Positions 23,901-38,800 are shown, counted from the first letter of the stretch. The stretch: DNA of 64,000 bases from Amia ocellicauda (GCF_036373705.1 NC_089851.1:2945920-3009919), one strand, 5' to 3'. Program-made: numbers and translations. Notes: generated from the sequence alone by a model not told the origin.

Positions 23901-26900
23901 TCTCGCCTTGAAAGATAATGATAGGTGTGAATGCAACCCCCATTACCTGAGAAAGAGAATTGGCTCTGGCACAAGGAGGCAGGGTGTCTGCACTGTATTA
24001 GGTAAAGCAGCAGAGGGAGGTTGAAGTTGCATTTGTAACCTATTCTTCTACACAACTCCCAACACAGATACATGTCACTAGCGTAACTCAGTATACTTGC
24101 CATATTAACAGCCTTTTGCCAATCCAGGTAATGGTCTTGAAGGGCCAGCAAGTTAAGAGTTTCAGCTGCAGAATGTTTTGAAGGTCACATGACCAGGAGT
24201 CTGGCCACCCAGAGGAGGGCTGTCGCTGATGTCGGTTTCTGCTCTGCTGTGACAGGGGCCGTTCACCGTGTGGGAGGGGGCCCCTGGGGTCAGAGCATCG
24301 TCCCGCGGACACCATCGCCACGTCTTCCTCTTCAAGAACTACATCCTGATCTGCAAACCCAAAAGGGAAAGCAACACTGACACCCAAACCTACATCTTTA
24401 AGAACATGATGAAGGTACAGCTGTCTGACTGTTATTTCTGTCTTCCCATCTGTCTGTCTTTGTGTTCTTCTCGTTGCCTGTCTATCTTTTTATCGCTCTC
24501 TCCATCTCTGTCTCACACTCTGTCTGTGTAGAGCGTGTTGTGTCTGCCACTGCATCCCCCATTGAGTGACAATCTCTTGTCTGTGCAGTAATGGTGTAAC
24601 AGTGTGGTCTGTCTGTGCAGTAACTGTAACAGAGTGGTGTGTGTGTGTGCAGTAACAGTAAACTGTGGTGTCTTTGTGTGCGCCCCCTCAGCTGACCAAC
24701 GTCGATGTGAACGACATCGTGGAGGGGGACGACCGCGCGTTTGAGATCTGGCACGAGCGTGAGGACTCGGTGAGGAAGTACACCCTGCAGGCCAGGACCG
24801 TCATCATCAAAAACTCCTGGCTGAAGGACCTGTGTGACCTACAGCAGCGCTACTCCCTTCCCGCCTGGAGTGAGCCCCTCCGCCCGCCCTACGCACCCCA
24901 CATTGATTTATTACTTTGACAACTTTAGTGTTATAATTATACTGACGCAACTTAGGAGTGATTTCTTCAATGATGTAGAGAAGTTTTTCTTTCCTAAATC
25001 ATTTTATTGCAATAATAATAATAATGTTAAGTGTTAAGTCTAGTTTTTTTTATCCAGCATCCGGTTATAAAATCTATCCTGTGTGTGTGTGTGTGTGTGT
25101 GTGTGTCACGTACCGGTGGCCAAGGGAAGGAACAGGCGAGGGTCATGGGACGGTATACGGGGCAATAGGGACAGTCCAGTACTTGGAGTCGATAAGGCAG
25201 GCGGTAGGTCAGTCACTGGGTGAAAAAGACAATCCAGAAAATCCAGGAGACGGTGGTTGTAGAGACGAAGAAGAGATCAGTGCCAGGAAGACAAAAGAAG
25301 TAGTGCTTTGAAATGAAACCAAGGGAATACAAGATGCAGCGTAGAAGGAAGTGACCAGGGGGTTAAATAGTCAAGCAGGTAACTGTGGCTGAGTGAAGAG
25401 CGGCTGCACGGAGAGTAGAGGAATCTGGAGTGACTGATTAAAACTCGGGTGCTGATGACCTCTGGTGGTGGGCAGGGGTAGTGTGGGCAGATAGTGTCAC
25501 AGTGTTTGTGTCTGCAGGTCCCCCGGAGTTTGAGGAGGTGCTGGCTGACTGTACGGCTCAGCTGGGGCAGACGGTCAAACTGGCCTGCAAGGTCACAGGA
25601 ACACCCAAACCAGTGGTCACATGGTACAAGGGTAAGACTAGCGATGAAAAAATCATTCTGCCCAACATGCTTTTTATATTAAAAATGTGTTTACCAAGAA
25701 TGCTTAATGATGTTAATGAGTTGTGCACTGTGCAGATAAAACCTGTTGTTTTACAGGCGATTGAACTAATGGTAGATTATTTGAATTTATGTGTGTCTGT
25801 GTCTATGTGTGTATCTGTGTACATGTGTTTGTCTGTGTGTGTGTACATGTGTGTGCACATGTGTGTGTCTGTGTGTGTGTGTGTGTGTGTTCATGTGTGT
25901 TTGTGTCTGTGTGTGTGTGTGTGTGTGTGTATGGGCTGTGGCAGTGTGGGAGTGGGCACTGATCTGAGCGCCACTGTGTCCTGTATGTCAGATGGCCGTG
26001 CGGTGGAGGTGGACCCCCACCACATCATCATTGAGGACCCAGACGGTTCCTGCACCCTCATCCTGGACAACATGACAGCTGACGACTCTGGGCAGTACAT
26101 GTGCTTCGCTGCCAGCAGTGCGGGCAATGCCAGTACGCTGGGGAAGATCCTGGTGCACGGTGAGCCTCGCTGCCACAGGAGGCCGGCTGTGGCTCGTGCC
26201 ACTAAACCAAACCACTGACAATAGTAGAGTGGGAAAGAAATGGGCATTCTTGCTAAAGACTGGCGTGTCATAGCTGTCTTGTCTCCCGCAGGGCCTCCCC
26301 GCTTTGTGAACAAGCTGAGGAACACTTCGCTCATCCAGGGAGAGGACTGCCAGTTCACCTGCACCATACAGGGCGCCCCCACGCCCACCATCAGGTACAG
26401 TGACAGGCCTCCCCCCACCCCCATTATCGGGGACACAGGTTGAGGAAGATGTGATAGAATCGCTCAGTGTGTGTAGGATCATACCTAGACCTGGTGGGCA
26501 GCACAGTCTGTTCTCACCACAAGGCATCTCGCAAGGTTACTCCCTGGGGAATCCTGCAACAACCTACCTCAGACTCCTCGGGGTGAGACATCGCTGTGTC
26601 TTTATCCGCAGTGCACCAAGAAATCGAAACCTCCTTGGCACTGTGGAGCTTTCCCCAGATGTTGTTGGAATGTGTTGCTGTTTCAGCTTTCAAATAATCT
26701 TCCCTTCAGTCTTTTAGCTAATTCTGCCAAATCGTGGAATTCCCCAGGGAGTGAAAAATAAGGTTAAGATTAAACAAGCAAGATTCAAATGAAGTATAAA
26801 AAAATGAATTCAAATATCGTCAGTGTCAGAGAGGCGCGCAGTAACTGTGTGTGTTGGCAGGTGGTTCAAGGACGGGGTCTTGCTGACTGACCAGGAGAAG

Positions 26901-29806
26901 TTCCAGACGTTCAGCGAGCCTCGCAGCGGAGTTGTGGTGCTATTTGTCAGGAACCCAGGGGACAGCGACCTGGGCCGGTACCAGTGCGAGGTATGGCCTG
27001 GAGCCCCTGCTGCTGCCGCACGGGGCACAAACGCAAGGACGGCATATCAGTGTGCATCATGTCTGTTCTTCTTTTAATTTATCAAGCATCTCAGACTGAC
27101 ACGCAGCTGTGTTAACACACCACCTCCTGCTGTTGGGTGTGTGGGTATCCCGGGTTGATTGTATGGTTGTCTGTAGGAGGCTGCCTGTGTTCACGTCTCT
27201 GTGAGAACGGCACTAAAGATCCTGCTCTCTGTTCCTCCAGCTGAAGAACAGGCTGGGCTCGGCCACCTGCGCGGCGGAGCTGTGTGTGCCCTCCACGGCT
27301 CTGATGACCAGCGAGAGGACAGGGGGGCAGACCATGACTATCGAAGGTAGGGCAGTCTCCTTTTATTGCCGCGCTGCAGTCCTCACGCTTGGTGGTGCCG
27401 TATACCTTCCACTCCTTAATATTCGAGTTCCCTGTGCTCCAAGGGATATTCAGTGCCTCTGAAATATTTTTAGACCCCTCCTCTGAAATCCTTGGTCTTC
27501 ATGGTAGTATCTTTGCTTTGAATGCACTACCCAGCTGTGGCACCTTACAGAGACGGGTGTATTTAATCTGAAATCATGTGAACCGCTTTTATTGCACACA
27601 GATGGACACCATTCAACTTACTGTGAACTCTGAATGCAATTGTGTACACCTGAGCTTATTTAGGAGTGTCATAGCAAAAGGGGTGAATACGTATTGAATG
27701 AAGACTCTTCAGGTTTTTATTTGTAATTGATTTGGGAACAAAAAAAGAAAGGAATATATATATGTATGTATCTATAAGAGATATATGAATTGTCTGTATT
27801 TACGATAAATGTTGTTGAATGTCCAAATACATGCTACGCAGGGGAGATACATTTCTCCCTCATTGTGTTGTGATTAAAGCTTCACTCACCGCACCCTTCA
27901 TCCGTCTTTTCCCCGGCAACTCTCCTGCGACCCGGGGAAAAGCAGCTGAGCCCCTGTCATTCGAAAAAGGTGGTCGGGTCTGGGTCGGATCCCAGCAGCC
28001 AATCTGTGTTGTAGCGGTCTGAACACCCTGTGCTCAGGAGAGAGAGGGCGCTGCCATGATTGAGTTTTCATTTGTTGGTGTCTTGCATTTCCTTTTAATT
28101 TCTTCAGTGACATTTCTGAGATTCTTCCCAAGGTACTCTTTCAAGGTACAATCTCACAATCCGCAATGGCGTTGTTTGAGTAGCACTTTGTGATCTGATC
28201 CTAAAGGAACCAAATGTATCCTGTTTAAGTAAACCAGTCATAGTTCATCTTACTGGAAAGAAGCTTGTATTAGGCGTGCTTTTGTATTTGATTGTTCTGC
28301 CTTTCCCTTCCTCTACTCTGTCTGGAAAAGGTACCATTGGTGTTAGCCTTAAAATAATGATTTAGAAGGTCATTTCAGGTTCTACATTCTGTCTGCATGC
28401 AGGAGAACATTCAATTTGGAAGATTTGAAACAAACAGTCTATGAAGGCATTTCGTTAGAGAATCATGTGTTGACAATAGGCAAATCATAGTATTTTTCCA
28501 CATTAAATTAGTGGGATTCACAAAATGCATATATAGATTATACTGTAATGATCCTGAAGCCTCACTAAGGCACCTGGGTTGTGTAAGGTCACTGCACTGT
28601 GGCGTGGGAGACCGGGGTTTGAACCTCGCTGTGACCGGAACCCCCCAGTACATTACATTGTTGTCAGTAGTGGGATACCGAGCCTGTGTAAGGCTCAGTG
28701 TAGGAGAAGTAGGAGCAGTTCGAGGACACATTTCTAACTACTGTGGGGGCAGGCGAAGTGTAGTGATTCTGTAGCTTTGCTAAGGGGCCTGGGCCTTTTA
28801 GTGAAGTAGTAAGGTCGCTGCACTGTGGCACAAGAGACCTGGGTTTGAATCTCACTGTGGCCCCAGTGGGGAATCTCCCCAGTACCTTACAATGTAAAGT
28901 TGGCTGATCTTTTAATTGAATGGTCTTTGATGTCATGTTAAACCTTCCCTTGCTGACTACAGAAGCACACCACATATAGAGTGATGGTCATAGAGGTACT
29001 AATGGTGCTTAAATAAAAGTGTACCCATTAAGCTTTGAGGGGACATGGGTGGGGGCTGTGGCGAGATTTGGGAAGCCATAAAACTGGAGCTCTGAGGCAG
29101 TCCCTGTGACCGGTCTATGTGCCCTGCTCTGTCTGCTGTTAGTGGTGGGGTTTTCTTCTTAGGTGGCATTAAAGGCCTTGTGAGAAGACTGTGAGTTTCC
29201 TCTAGAAAGAGTTACACAGGCTCGCTCTAGCAGTCAATGCTAAAGCCACGGTCAGGTGTAAGAAAGCCAAGTGTGATCATGGTAAAGCATGTAGAGGTAT
29301 AACAACCATGATGCAAGCCATGAGGAAGTGTTTGCACCATAGAAGGACATGCATGGGAAAACCATGGGATGAACTTCCAGATTACTATGAAAATTTACTG
29401 AGGTAAACTTTCATAAGGGGCACCCTTGCCATAACCCCCCTTTGTTGAACCACCTCACCAGCTACATCCCCACTCTTTAATGTCCATCTGCTGTCCCTCA
29501 CTCTTGGGTAAATCCATTCCTCCAACATGGAGGTTGGCAACTCTTGTCCACTCTGATGTCTAATGCCTGAAGCCTGTAGTTTGCCTTGTAGCCATATCAG
29601 TCATCACCCCTCCACCCGCTCCACCCCATTGCCACCCACTGCTTTCTACATGCTGAGGATAAAAGTTGAAATGATACACATCGACAAGAAATCCCATTAG
29701 TATACCTTCCATTTGAATTACTGTAGACTTGATGTAATTAAAAAAAAACATTTAATTCTGAATATATTGTATTTGTTCTCCATCAAACACAACTCTTTAA
29801 AATAAA

Positions 29807-29866
<60 letters not shown>

Positions 29867-32800
29867 TGTTAACTAATTCTCCAGCCCATATCCTATTACT
29901 CTCACTACTGATGATGAAATAGAGCAGGGAAAACAATAAATCTGTCTTATAAAACAATGCATCAAAAGAGATGCATTAATTGGCATTCTCTATCCACTAA
30001 ATTGCCTTCTACATTAACTAGATTTCAGTTAAATTAAATGGATACTAACAAACACTCTAAGTAACTTCCTGTTTCTGTAGTCCGTACAGACTAGGACAGT
30101 AAGTGATGGTGTGTCCCCTGCACCCTGTAATGATTCGGTGCAGTGCCACTGAGCCAGAGTCGGGGTTTGAGCCCAGCATCCAGGCAGTGCAAGCCCACAC
30201 GCACTCCCGTTGTGCCAGAGGAGCCAGCTCTTTAGTGGATGCGTGGCTCCGTGGGCCAGCTCAGTACAATCCCCTCGAGGACTGTAGTAATCCTGCAGTG
30301 CCCAGTGCGGTTTAGTCATTCCTGTGGTTTCGAATGCGTTAATTAATCAACACCAGTCCCCGATTCAGAGCACACACGCGCCCCTTTCCACACGGCCTAC
30401 AGATGTAGCCTATCTGCAGTGAGTTTACAGGATGTCAAGACAGCCCAGCGTTTAGCAACAGATAAATGTGACGTTTCTGTTTCTTAATTGTTATTATTAT
30501 GTTAGCAGGGTTATATATTTCTCTACAAATTGTAGAAAAGAGTGGGATTTAGACATGATCACAAATAACTAGTCTGCAGTAAAGAATACATCAATTATTC
30601 CGAGTTTCATTTCATGAATGCAATTTTTTACTGTGTTTATATTGATTTAGTGTAGAGTCATAAAATGTAGTTGGCCTCTAGTCGTGTAACAAACCTTCTG
30701 ACATCGAATGCGTATTTTTTCATTGTTATTATTTTTATTTATGGACAAAAATGATTACAGTGGACATTTAAACCTCTGATAAGTGAATTTGAATGGCTTT
30801 TGGACTCTAGTCAATCATTTCAGCTTTTACATTTCTCTAACCCCATGCTTTCCATCCTGTTTTCCTTGTAGTCACAGAGCAGGAGACTAAAGTGCCAAAG
30901 AAAACCATCATCATGTAAGTGTCATTATTTTATAGCGTTGGCTGCTGCCCATTGCATGTCTTGTTGTATGCTTCCTCACTTTGCATGCCCAGCTAACTCA
31001 TCCCATCCTGTGCGACATGGTCACCTGCAGGGCGTCGAATCGGCCCATTGTGACTTCATTACATAATGTGATAAGAAGACCAGTCAGTGGAGAGTCAGTT
31101 TAGGGGACATCATTGTCTTTTATTGTGGTGTATATTGGAAACAAAATCCCACACAATCCTCAGTAGACAATATTATCATAACATCATAACATATTTCAGG
31201 GCAAAAATTGTCCCTAAGTATCTTTTTGCTGTAGTTTGAGCTTATCAGCAGCATAGTGGTGAGTTTGAACCAGGTCTGGGGAATGTTTTTAATGCTCGCA
31301 GAGACTCGCTGATGGGAAGACACTGTATACAAATGTTTGCAGGACAACTTTGATTCCCCTTATATCTGCCATCTTCCCATCTCCATTAAAAACAAAACAT
31401 ACTAATGGTATTTTGTGTTTCTCATATCTCAGAGGATCAGGAGCTTTTGAAATGAGGGATAGAAGGATAAAAAAGAAATCAACAAAACACGTAAGAACCA
31501 TGCAGATATTGTTCACAAATTCTTAATTATTATTTCATTTCGATAGTGGGTTTGGCCATTTTCATACAACATTCCATCGCCTGTTTCCTTCAGTAACAGT
31601 CTTAAATCAGCTCCTTTTGCATTGGGTGTGCTATCCCTTACATAAACAGCAATACCAGCTTGTAAATCTGTAGTTTTTATGTGGAATACATGTGATCATT
31701 ATTATTACTACTAGTATATCCATTTTAATAATTCAAATAATAAAAAACTACAGATTTGAAGTGAGTGTATTCTATTTTACTGTCCAAAACTAAACCAGTG
31801 ATAATGACACTGAATAATAATGATCTATATCATATAAAATGTTGAAGACAGAAGTAAAAATAATTCCTGCTGTACGTCAAGTTTTATACGCTTCTATATA
31901 CGTTTTTAAGCTACTATATGAAAATACGAAATACAATACTAATATTCACTGATGTTTCCCATGAGAAGCCATTATATAAATAGAGAGGGGGATTCTTCAA
32001 TGGCTCCCACTTCAATATATTATCGCCATTTGGTCTAACTAACTAAAACTGGTTGTTTAAACAAATGGCACGCATTTAGTTGATTTTTGCAAAGATTCCA
32101 TGGTAATAACGTTGTGGAGCCAAGTGTGTAATGAAATCCTTTACTGAGTAGAGGGTTATGATGTGGCCAGTGGAAAGGGGTCAGTATCTTCCCAAGGACC
32201 AAACATTGCCGAATAAAGAGAGAGATACACCGTCCCTGCCTTTTGGCTCAACTGGCTTTCTTTCATCTTGCTGCTCTGGGTTTTTCTTTTCAGTAGTTTA
32301 ATTCTGGCATTTCCACCTTTTTGTGACCCATCGAATACTGGAAAATGAGGGCCTTCTCTGTTTCGGTGCCTTGTGAAAGATCGATGCTCTCCGTGAAGTC
32401 GTGCTGTCAGGGCCGTGCTGCAGCTCCACATACATGTGTGCGTACAGCAACGAAAGAGTTTAATATGGTTGATCACACTATTAAAGTTTCTGTTTTTGGT
32501 CATCTACCTAAGTAAGAGAACTCCTTTCTTAAGGGGCAGGTAAATATTCAGTTTTTGTGTGGGATTTTTTCCTAGAAGACACATTTCTGGGTGGATTGAG
32601 GAAGACTGCTTCCTTCTTAGATTTATGTAAACAGCAATTCATTCCAGCCAAGCTTTCTACAGGAATGCGCTGTCATGCAGTTTATTGTGTTATTTGTACC
32701 TAGTTTTTACACTGTTGTGCTGAGGATTTTGGGTTGTGTGTTTAAATGGGCATCTCTGTGGCGTGCTGGCATTCACTGTAGTTCTTTGTGTGAGTTGGCA

Positions 32801-35800
32801 GTGTGATCGCATTTCACATTAAACTAACATTCCACTGACCCTGTGTGGCACAGGCATGGTATGCTGAAAAGTGATTACCTGAGGTTGGGGAAAAAGTATT
32901 TTGCTCAAAATACTCTGCTCTGTTCATCATCAGAGAAGAGACCATCACCACAGTGGTGAAGACACCCAGGCCGAAGCGGCGCGTGTCTCCGGGAATGTCC
33001 CCGTCACGGATGCCCAGGTCAGAGGCCTCCACCGCAGACCCGATCCTGATCACCAGGCACAAGAGGCCCGCCGCCCGGCCGCAGCCGGAAATGGCCAAGA
33101 GGCAGGTCATCCCGGCCCTCTTCGTCACAGAACCTGAGGGAGCCGCCGCCAGACCGATGGCGGTGGAGGCCAAGTCGGAGGAACAGAAGCCACGGTGGAT
33201 CGAGGTGGAGGAGATCATCGAGTACAAGGTCAAGAAATCCCCCAAGCTTCCCAGGAAGAGAGGGGCCTCCCCGGCCAAGCCAGAGAAAGAGCAGTTCGAA
33301 ACGGTGGTCTTTACCATGCCCGGGCCCCGACCCAAGAGGTCTCCCAAAGATGATCCCAACGCCAACAATTCCAACAACAAGCTGGTGGAGCAGGCAGGGT
33401 CCCCTCTCCCGGAGGACAGCCACACGGATGTCAGCATTCAGCCTCTGTCCTGGGAGGGCGAACAAGATGCCACCACAGCAGAGAGAGAATGCACGGCCCC
33501 TAGCTTAGCCTCTGCAGGAGCGCTGTCCGAACCAAACCTTGGTGCCTCGGAGGACAGAGCTATGACAGAAGCTGCAACTAGCTTTTCTTTGAAAGAAGCT
33601 TCATCTCCTATGGTCGCTCAGGTTGGCCAAACTCTCGTCTTTAGCTTTGAAACTCCTGAATCTGACCATGATGTCTCTGCTGTAGAAATTACCAAAGATA
33701 CAGCCTTGGGGGGAACAGATCAAGACCAGGAGGACTGGCCCGATGAAGAAACGGTAATTGTTGAAGAACCAGAAGACGAAGAAGATGATGACAATGATGG
33801 GCTCGGAAGCAGAGATGCCAAGATCCTGACCCGTGATGGGAGGATACTGACCTTGGAGGATCTGGAAGATTATATCCCAAAAGAGGGAGAAACCTACGGA
33901 TGTGGGGATGCTGACCAGTCTGCCGGGACCTCCGATAAACCCTGTGAGATCTCAGTCTTACAGAGGGAGATCAATGAGCCGACCATCGGGAAGCCCGTTC
34001 TGCTCAATGTGGGAAGGCCCGTCGTGCCCGGACCCAGACCCCAGCCTGGTTTCTTCAGCCGTTTCAAGGAGCACCTTTCCAGCAGCCTGTTCATGTCTGC
34101 GTCACAGCCGTCCGACGCCCAGTCCGATGGGCCCCCGGCCGTCTCAATGCTTGTAAGCGGGACACGCACCGGCACCGCCACACAGTCGCTGGGGGATCCC
34201 GCTGCCGCTGCTCCCCAGAGCCAGGCTTCCTTCGAGGTCAAACCTTCGTACTGCACAGAGGTGCAGCGATGTCTGGATGGTGGGCAGCAGAGCTTCAAAA
34301 CGGAGGTGTCTGCTCGAACCTTCAGCTACAGGACAGTGGGAGAGCCCGTCACACTTCAGATTAGCAAGAAGGACAAATATGAACATCCAAAGCCATAATA
34401 GACGGTGCCATTAATAACTGAGCACAGTCTGCTCCAGGAAAAAGTGCTTCCGAAAAAAAGAAAAAAAATATCTTCAAAATATCAAAGATAAAAAGAGACC
34501 TAAAAGAGCCCTTTTAGTCTTAAATGGGATCATTTCTGTAATCTCTACTTAAATGTTAAGGTATATAAAAAGCTTGCATTTTCTGTAAAAGGCAGATCAT
34601 TCCATGTTAATGCACTAAAGCTGAAGAACACACTTGGATAGGCTCTCCCACTCTATTTAAATACCTGCATCTCTTCAGGGACACGATTCACATCACTGCA
34701 TCTGCAGGAAGAGCAACAGAAACCTGTAGTTTGTTTCTGCAGATGCTGGTGATTGTGAACCAAGTGATATTGTCAGGGGCCATTACTCGTGGCCGTGAAT
34801 GTGATTACTGATGTTGTACTAGAAAACTCTACTGCCGTTGTGTTGCATTGCGTTCTTTCCTGGAGTCACAACACACGTGTATAAGTAAAGATCGATCTGA
34901 AAACAAATTATGAGTTTTACTTGCTATATTGGGGTGAAAGTTTCATAAACAAACTTCATCTCAAGGTTCAGACCACCTGGGGAGGTATCTGTTGTCTTGG
35001 GGCATCTTATCATATTGATGTACAGGATTTTTTTCCCTCGTATTTGTAAACTTGTACACTACTATTCTATAAAGTGTTGGCCGCTGCAATATGTGGCTTT
35101 TTTTCTCCAATGATTTCAGCTACCGTGAGTAATAGGTTAATGGTTAAGTGAGACAGAAGAATCACAATTTTCTTTAATAATTCAGAGGGATTGAGTTGCC
35201 AAAAGCATGTGTCTACACAGAATGACAAATTACAATAGTTTATTAAGGCCTTTTAGGAATCACTGGGGAAGGGGGTAGGGGGGTAGATTAGATACAAATA
35301 GTTGTGATTTTTTTTTTTTTCTCAAAGCTATTAATTAGGCTAAATAAGTTTGTATACCTTTGTCGGGGGATTCATTTGCAGGGTTTGGGAAGTGTGTCTG
35401 TGGAAGAAACTAAACAAATAATATTAATATTGATGACTTGTGTAAAGAACAGCTAAAGAAGAATATTCGTGTTCAGAAATTATTCTGAGAAGATAATCGC
35501 ACACTGAAGTGGCTTAACTTGTGTTTAAAAATGCGTTTCATATCCTGCTGGAAACTACTTCCTGTTCAGTGGAAAAGCATGAAATATTAGTAGACTGGCA
35601 GCTTGTTCCTCTTAATTACATTATTCGATTAATGTCGTTATTGAACACTGATACCTCTGCAGTTCTTCCATTGTGCTCGAGGTTGTATGGAAGCACTCGT
35701 TACTCTACACGATAGGTGAAAACCTTGGGTATGAAACTGCACATCTTGTGCTGAAACCCAGTACTCTGTGTTTACGTTGTGTACCGTCCACACTCAGCGC

Positions 35801-38800
35801 AGGTACACTCAACTTTTAATGTTTTACCAAAGAGTGGTTGGTTGCTTTTAAAAAGTTGTCTGTTTTTTAAGACTGAATGTCCAAGTAATGAATGTCAGGG
35901 GCTTCAGCTAAAGATAAACACGTTTCTGACATTTAGTTGCTTTTAAAACTGTCAATGCCACATTAACTCACATGAATATGATGAAGACAAAAAAAGCTGA
36001 GAGCACGACATTTCCATGTGATGGGTTTTGAAAGCTGCATCTGTGCAATCATCCTGTTTACAGCAAAACCCTTCTTTAAGTACAGAAACCTCGGTTGTGA
36101 GCAATGGGGGAAAGACGTCGGCAGCTCTGGTTTTGTCATTACAATGGCTGTCATGCGTTGTGTACCACAGTGAGAACACACACTGGTCAATGACGCTGCT
36201 GTGACGGAAAGTGTGGTTTAACACGGTGACCTGGTTCTCGTAAAAACGTTTTTAAAATGTCACTGTTATATATAGAAACAAATATTGAGTTTTGACTAAT
36301 GCAAGAATGTGTGTGAACTTATTTGTTTGTATTTAATTTTATTTATGTTATTATTCTAACGAAAAATCACAGGTAAAAAAAAAAAGTATAAAACTACAGT
36401 ATACCTATAAACATTTTTAATTATACACTAGATTGAGATTAAAAGCACAAATGTAACTGGAATCCCAATGAATGTAAGATGTGAAGCCCTAACTCTAGAG
36501 ACTAGTTTTGTTTGAGGTATTTCAGTTTTCTTTCCATGTGTGTGTCAGATACAAGATTTAACCTAGAAGAAATAAATATCTTGCATCAAAATGACCACAG
36601 CTGTGCCCGTGTTCTTCTTGGAAACCATCTATGGGAATGAACTGCATCCAGACAGATGAATCCTCACAAATCCCCGCTGTGCAGCGACAGGGACTGGTTT
36701 ATTCCTAAAGCTATTGTGATTAAAGTGCTTCCTGTAGTGGTTTGCTGGCTTGATTATTGTTATTATTAATTTTGTGGTTATCTTTCTCCAAGACTACTTT
36801 CGAAGTTTAGAAAACACAGTATACAAAGATGATAGAAGTACAATACAATCAATAAATATGACTTCATCCTGTATTACACAAGTACTTAGTACAAGTACTA
36901 AGGATACAATGAGTAATTCTGAGTTACAGTAACATTGTAATGCGGATTTGAGGTTCAGCCTTAAAAAGGCAGAGGAGAGGATTTGCAGGGTCTACAAGTG
37001 CAATCTGAACAGGGGGGTTTGAGGAGGAGCTGAACAGTGATGAGAAGGTCCCTGATGTTGACTGACCACTGGTCCCACCACTGCAGAGAGAGGATGGGTG
37101 ATCCTGAGAGGTTGATCATCAGAGAGGAAGCATGACGGTGGGTAGGAAGCACTGGGTCAAGACTGGGTCTAGACTTTCATGCCAGCAGGGATGGGAGGTC
37201 AGTGAAGAAAGCCAGTAGTAGAAGTGAAGCGAGAAGAAAATAGGATGAGGTAAACTGTTGAGTTCAGGATGAGCTGAGGAGCTCTGAAGGCAGAATCACA
37301 AAGAGTGAGGAATAAAAAAGGCACCTATTTAAAGCTGTTCATGCCAATCCCAGGGGTTTGGCTGAGTCCAGAGTACAGTGCTCCCACAATGTCAGGTTAT
37401 TCATGAAGTGTGAGTCTTTGTTCTGCACCGTCACACACAGGCAGAGCTGCATTTGGTTCCTTCAGGTTAAAATCATTGCTGAAAAGTGCAAACATAGTGA
37501 CCGAAATTTCTAGGGTAGTGAGACACCTTCATCCCGGCGCTGTATGACTTCTTCAGACATCATGTGATCCTCAACACCCCAGCCCCGCAGTGCGAAGACA
37601 GACGCTGGTTCTTGTAAAGCATGGCAGTTACTGTCTTGCCAAAAATATATATCTTGTGTTTCATTGGAGATGCCAGGTTTGTATTCCGGCTGTAAATATT
37701 TATGCTTGTAGGAGAGCCCAGATCCTGCTCTGTGGAGGAGGTGGAAGAATCCTTGGATGTCTCCCTTGTACAAGCAAACGATGCCATCCCAGTCACCTGG
37801 GGGAGAGTCCCGGAGAGCCCTGTGGTACAGCAGGCGCTGGCAGGAGACGTCTCGCCACCAGGCACTGGGGAATGGCAGCCTCATGGGCCGGGAACGCCAG
37901 AGGAGCTGGGTTTGAGGAGCCCAGGGGACATAGCCCTCTCTCGGCACACAGAAGCAGATTCTGAGAGCTGCAGCACCCCCGACCGAGGTTGGTACAATCC
38001 TGAGCCAATTTTGGTATAGAAACGCAGTGTTTCGGAGGTGTGTGCTATAATAGCAGGCAATACACAGTGTGTGTTTTTAATATGTGCTGTAGGACCCATT
38101 CACTGCACCAATCTCCCGCTGCAGCCTTTGTACAGTAATAAATACACAGAAATCAATGAGGTCATATGAACCTGAGCACAAAAGAAAGGTTACAAAATGA
38201 AAGGAGGTCCATCTTGCTCAATCGGTTGCATGCTGACAACTGATTGATCTGACGATTTCATCCAGCCAAAGTGTGCTTCCATACCTTTCGTGATTTAAAC
38301 CTGAAACGGACAGGTGGTTTGACTTATCCAAATACTTAGTTTTCCATAGCTGAGGTTGTCATATTTATTGTCTTTAAATAAAGACCCTGAGGGCAGTGAG
38401 ACTGACTCTGTAATCTCTGCTTCTCCCCCTGCAGCCAAAACCTTTAAACCTGCTGGCAAATGTGAGTATTTGTGCCGGTAGCGTCGGTCTGTGTGCTACC
38501 GTGCTGCACAGCTTTGTGTAATGTTCTGCTGCTGTACAGTCTTATAGTGTTGCTCTCAATTGTTTTATTTCATGCTTTGGAGAGAAAAACTTTTCTAAGT
38601 ACAATCTGGGACATCAGTTGCTCTATTCATCCTTCAACTTTTTAAAGACTTTAAACTTAAGCGACTCCTTAATTTGCTTTTGCAGAGCAGTTGGTGTTTT
38701 CCTGACCTGAAGGCTAAGCAGAGAGTGCAGTGGTGCATTGTGGGTTATATTGACTAATTCCCTCCCTGACTGCAGTGTTCACTGAAAGTTCCTTCAGCCT

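Larger units (their letters stand above)
27347..30871 (+). other. OBSCN intron, 3.5 kb, repeat-rich
   Basis: Contains tRNA-like SINE pieces (28586-28900, about 30140-30190) and an (AAT)n microsatellite (29809-29866). About 27420-27740 ends in TTTAGGAGTGTCATAGC / GGTGAATACGTATTGAAT, which looks like a dispersed fish repeat of unassigned class. Confidence 0.55.

Noticed and set aside
23756..24151. 131-codon minus-strand open frame in intron
   Set aside because: No similarity recognised; could be an unknown repeat but there is no supporting end structure.
25110..25490. Purine-rich stretch after the GT repeat, considered as a transposon or LTR piece
   Set aside because: Composition resembles dispersed fish repeats, but I could find no terminal repeats, coding motif or second copy in the window.
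27420..27740. Possible DNA-transposon end in intron 34
   Set aside because: The text resembles a common fish repeat, but no inverted partner or target duplication was seen, so no class is assigned as a separate element.
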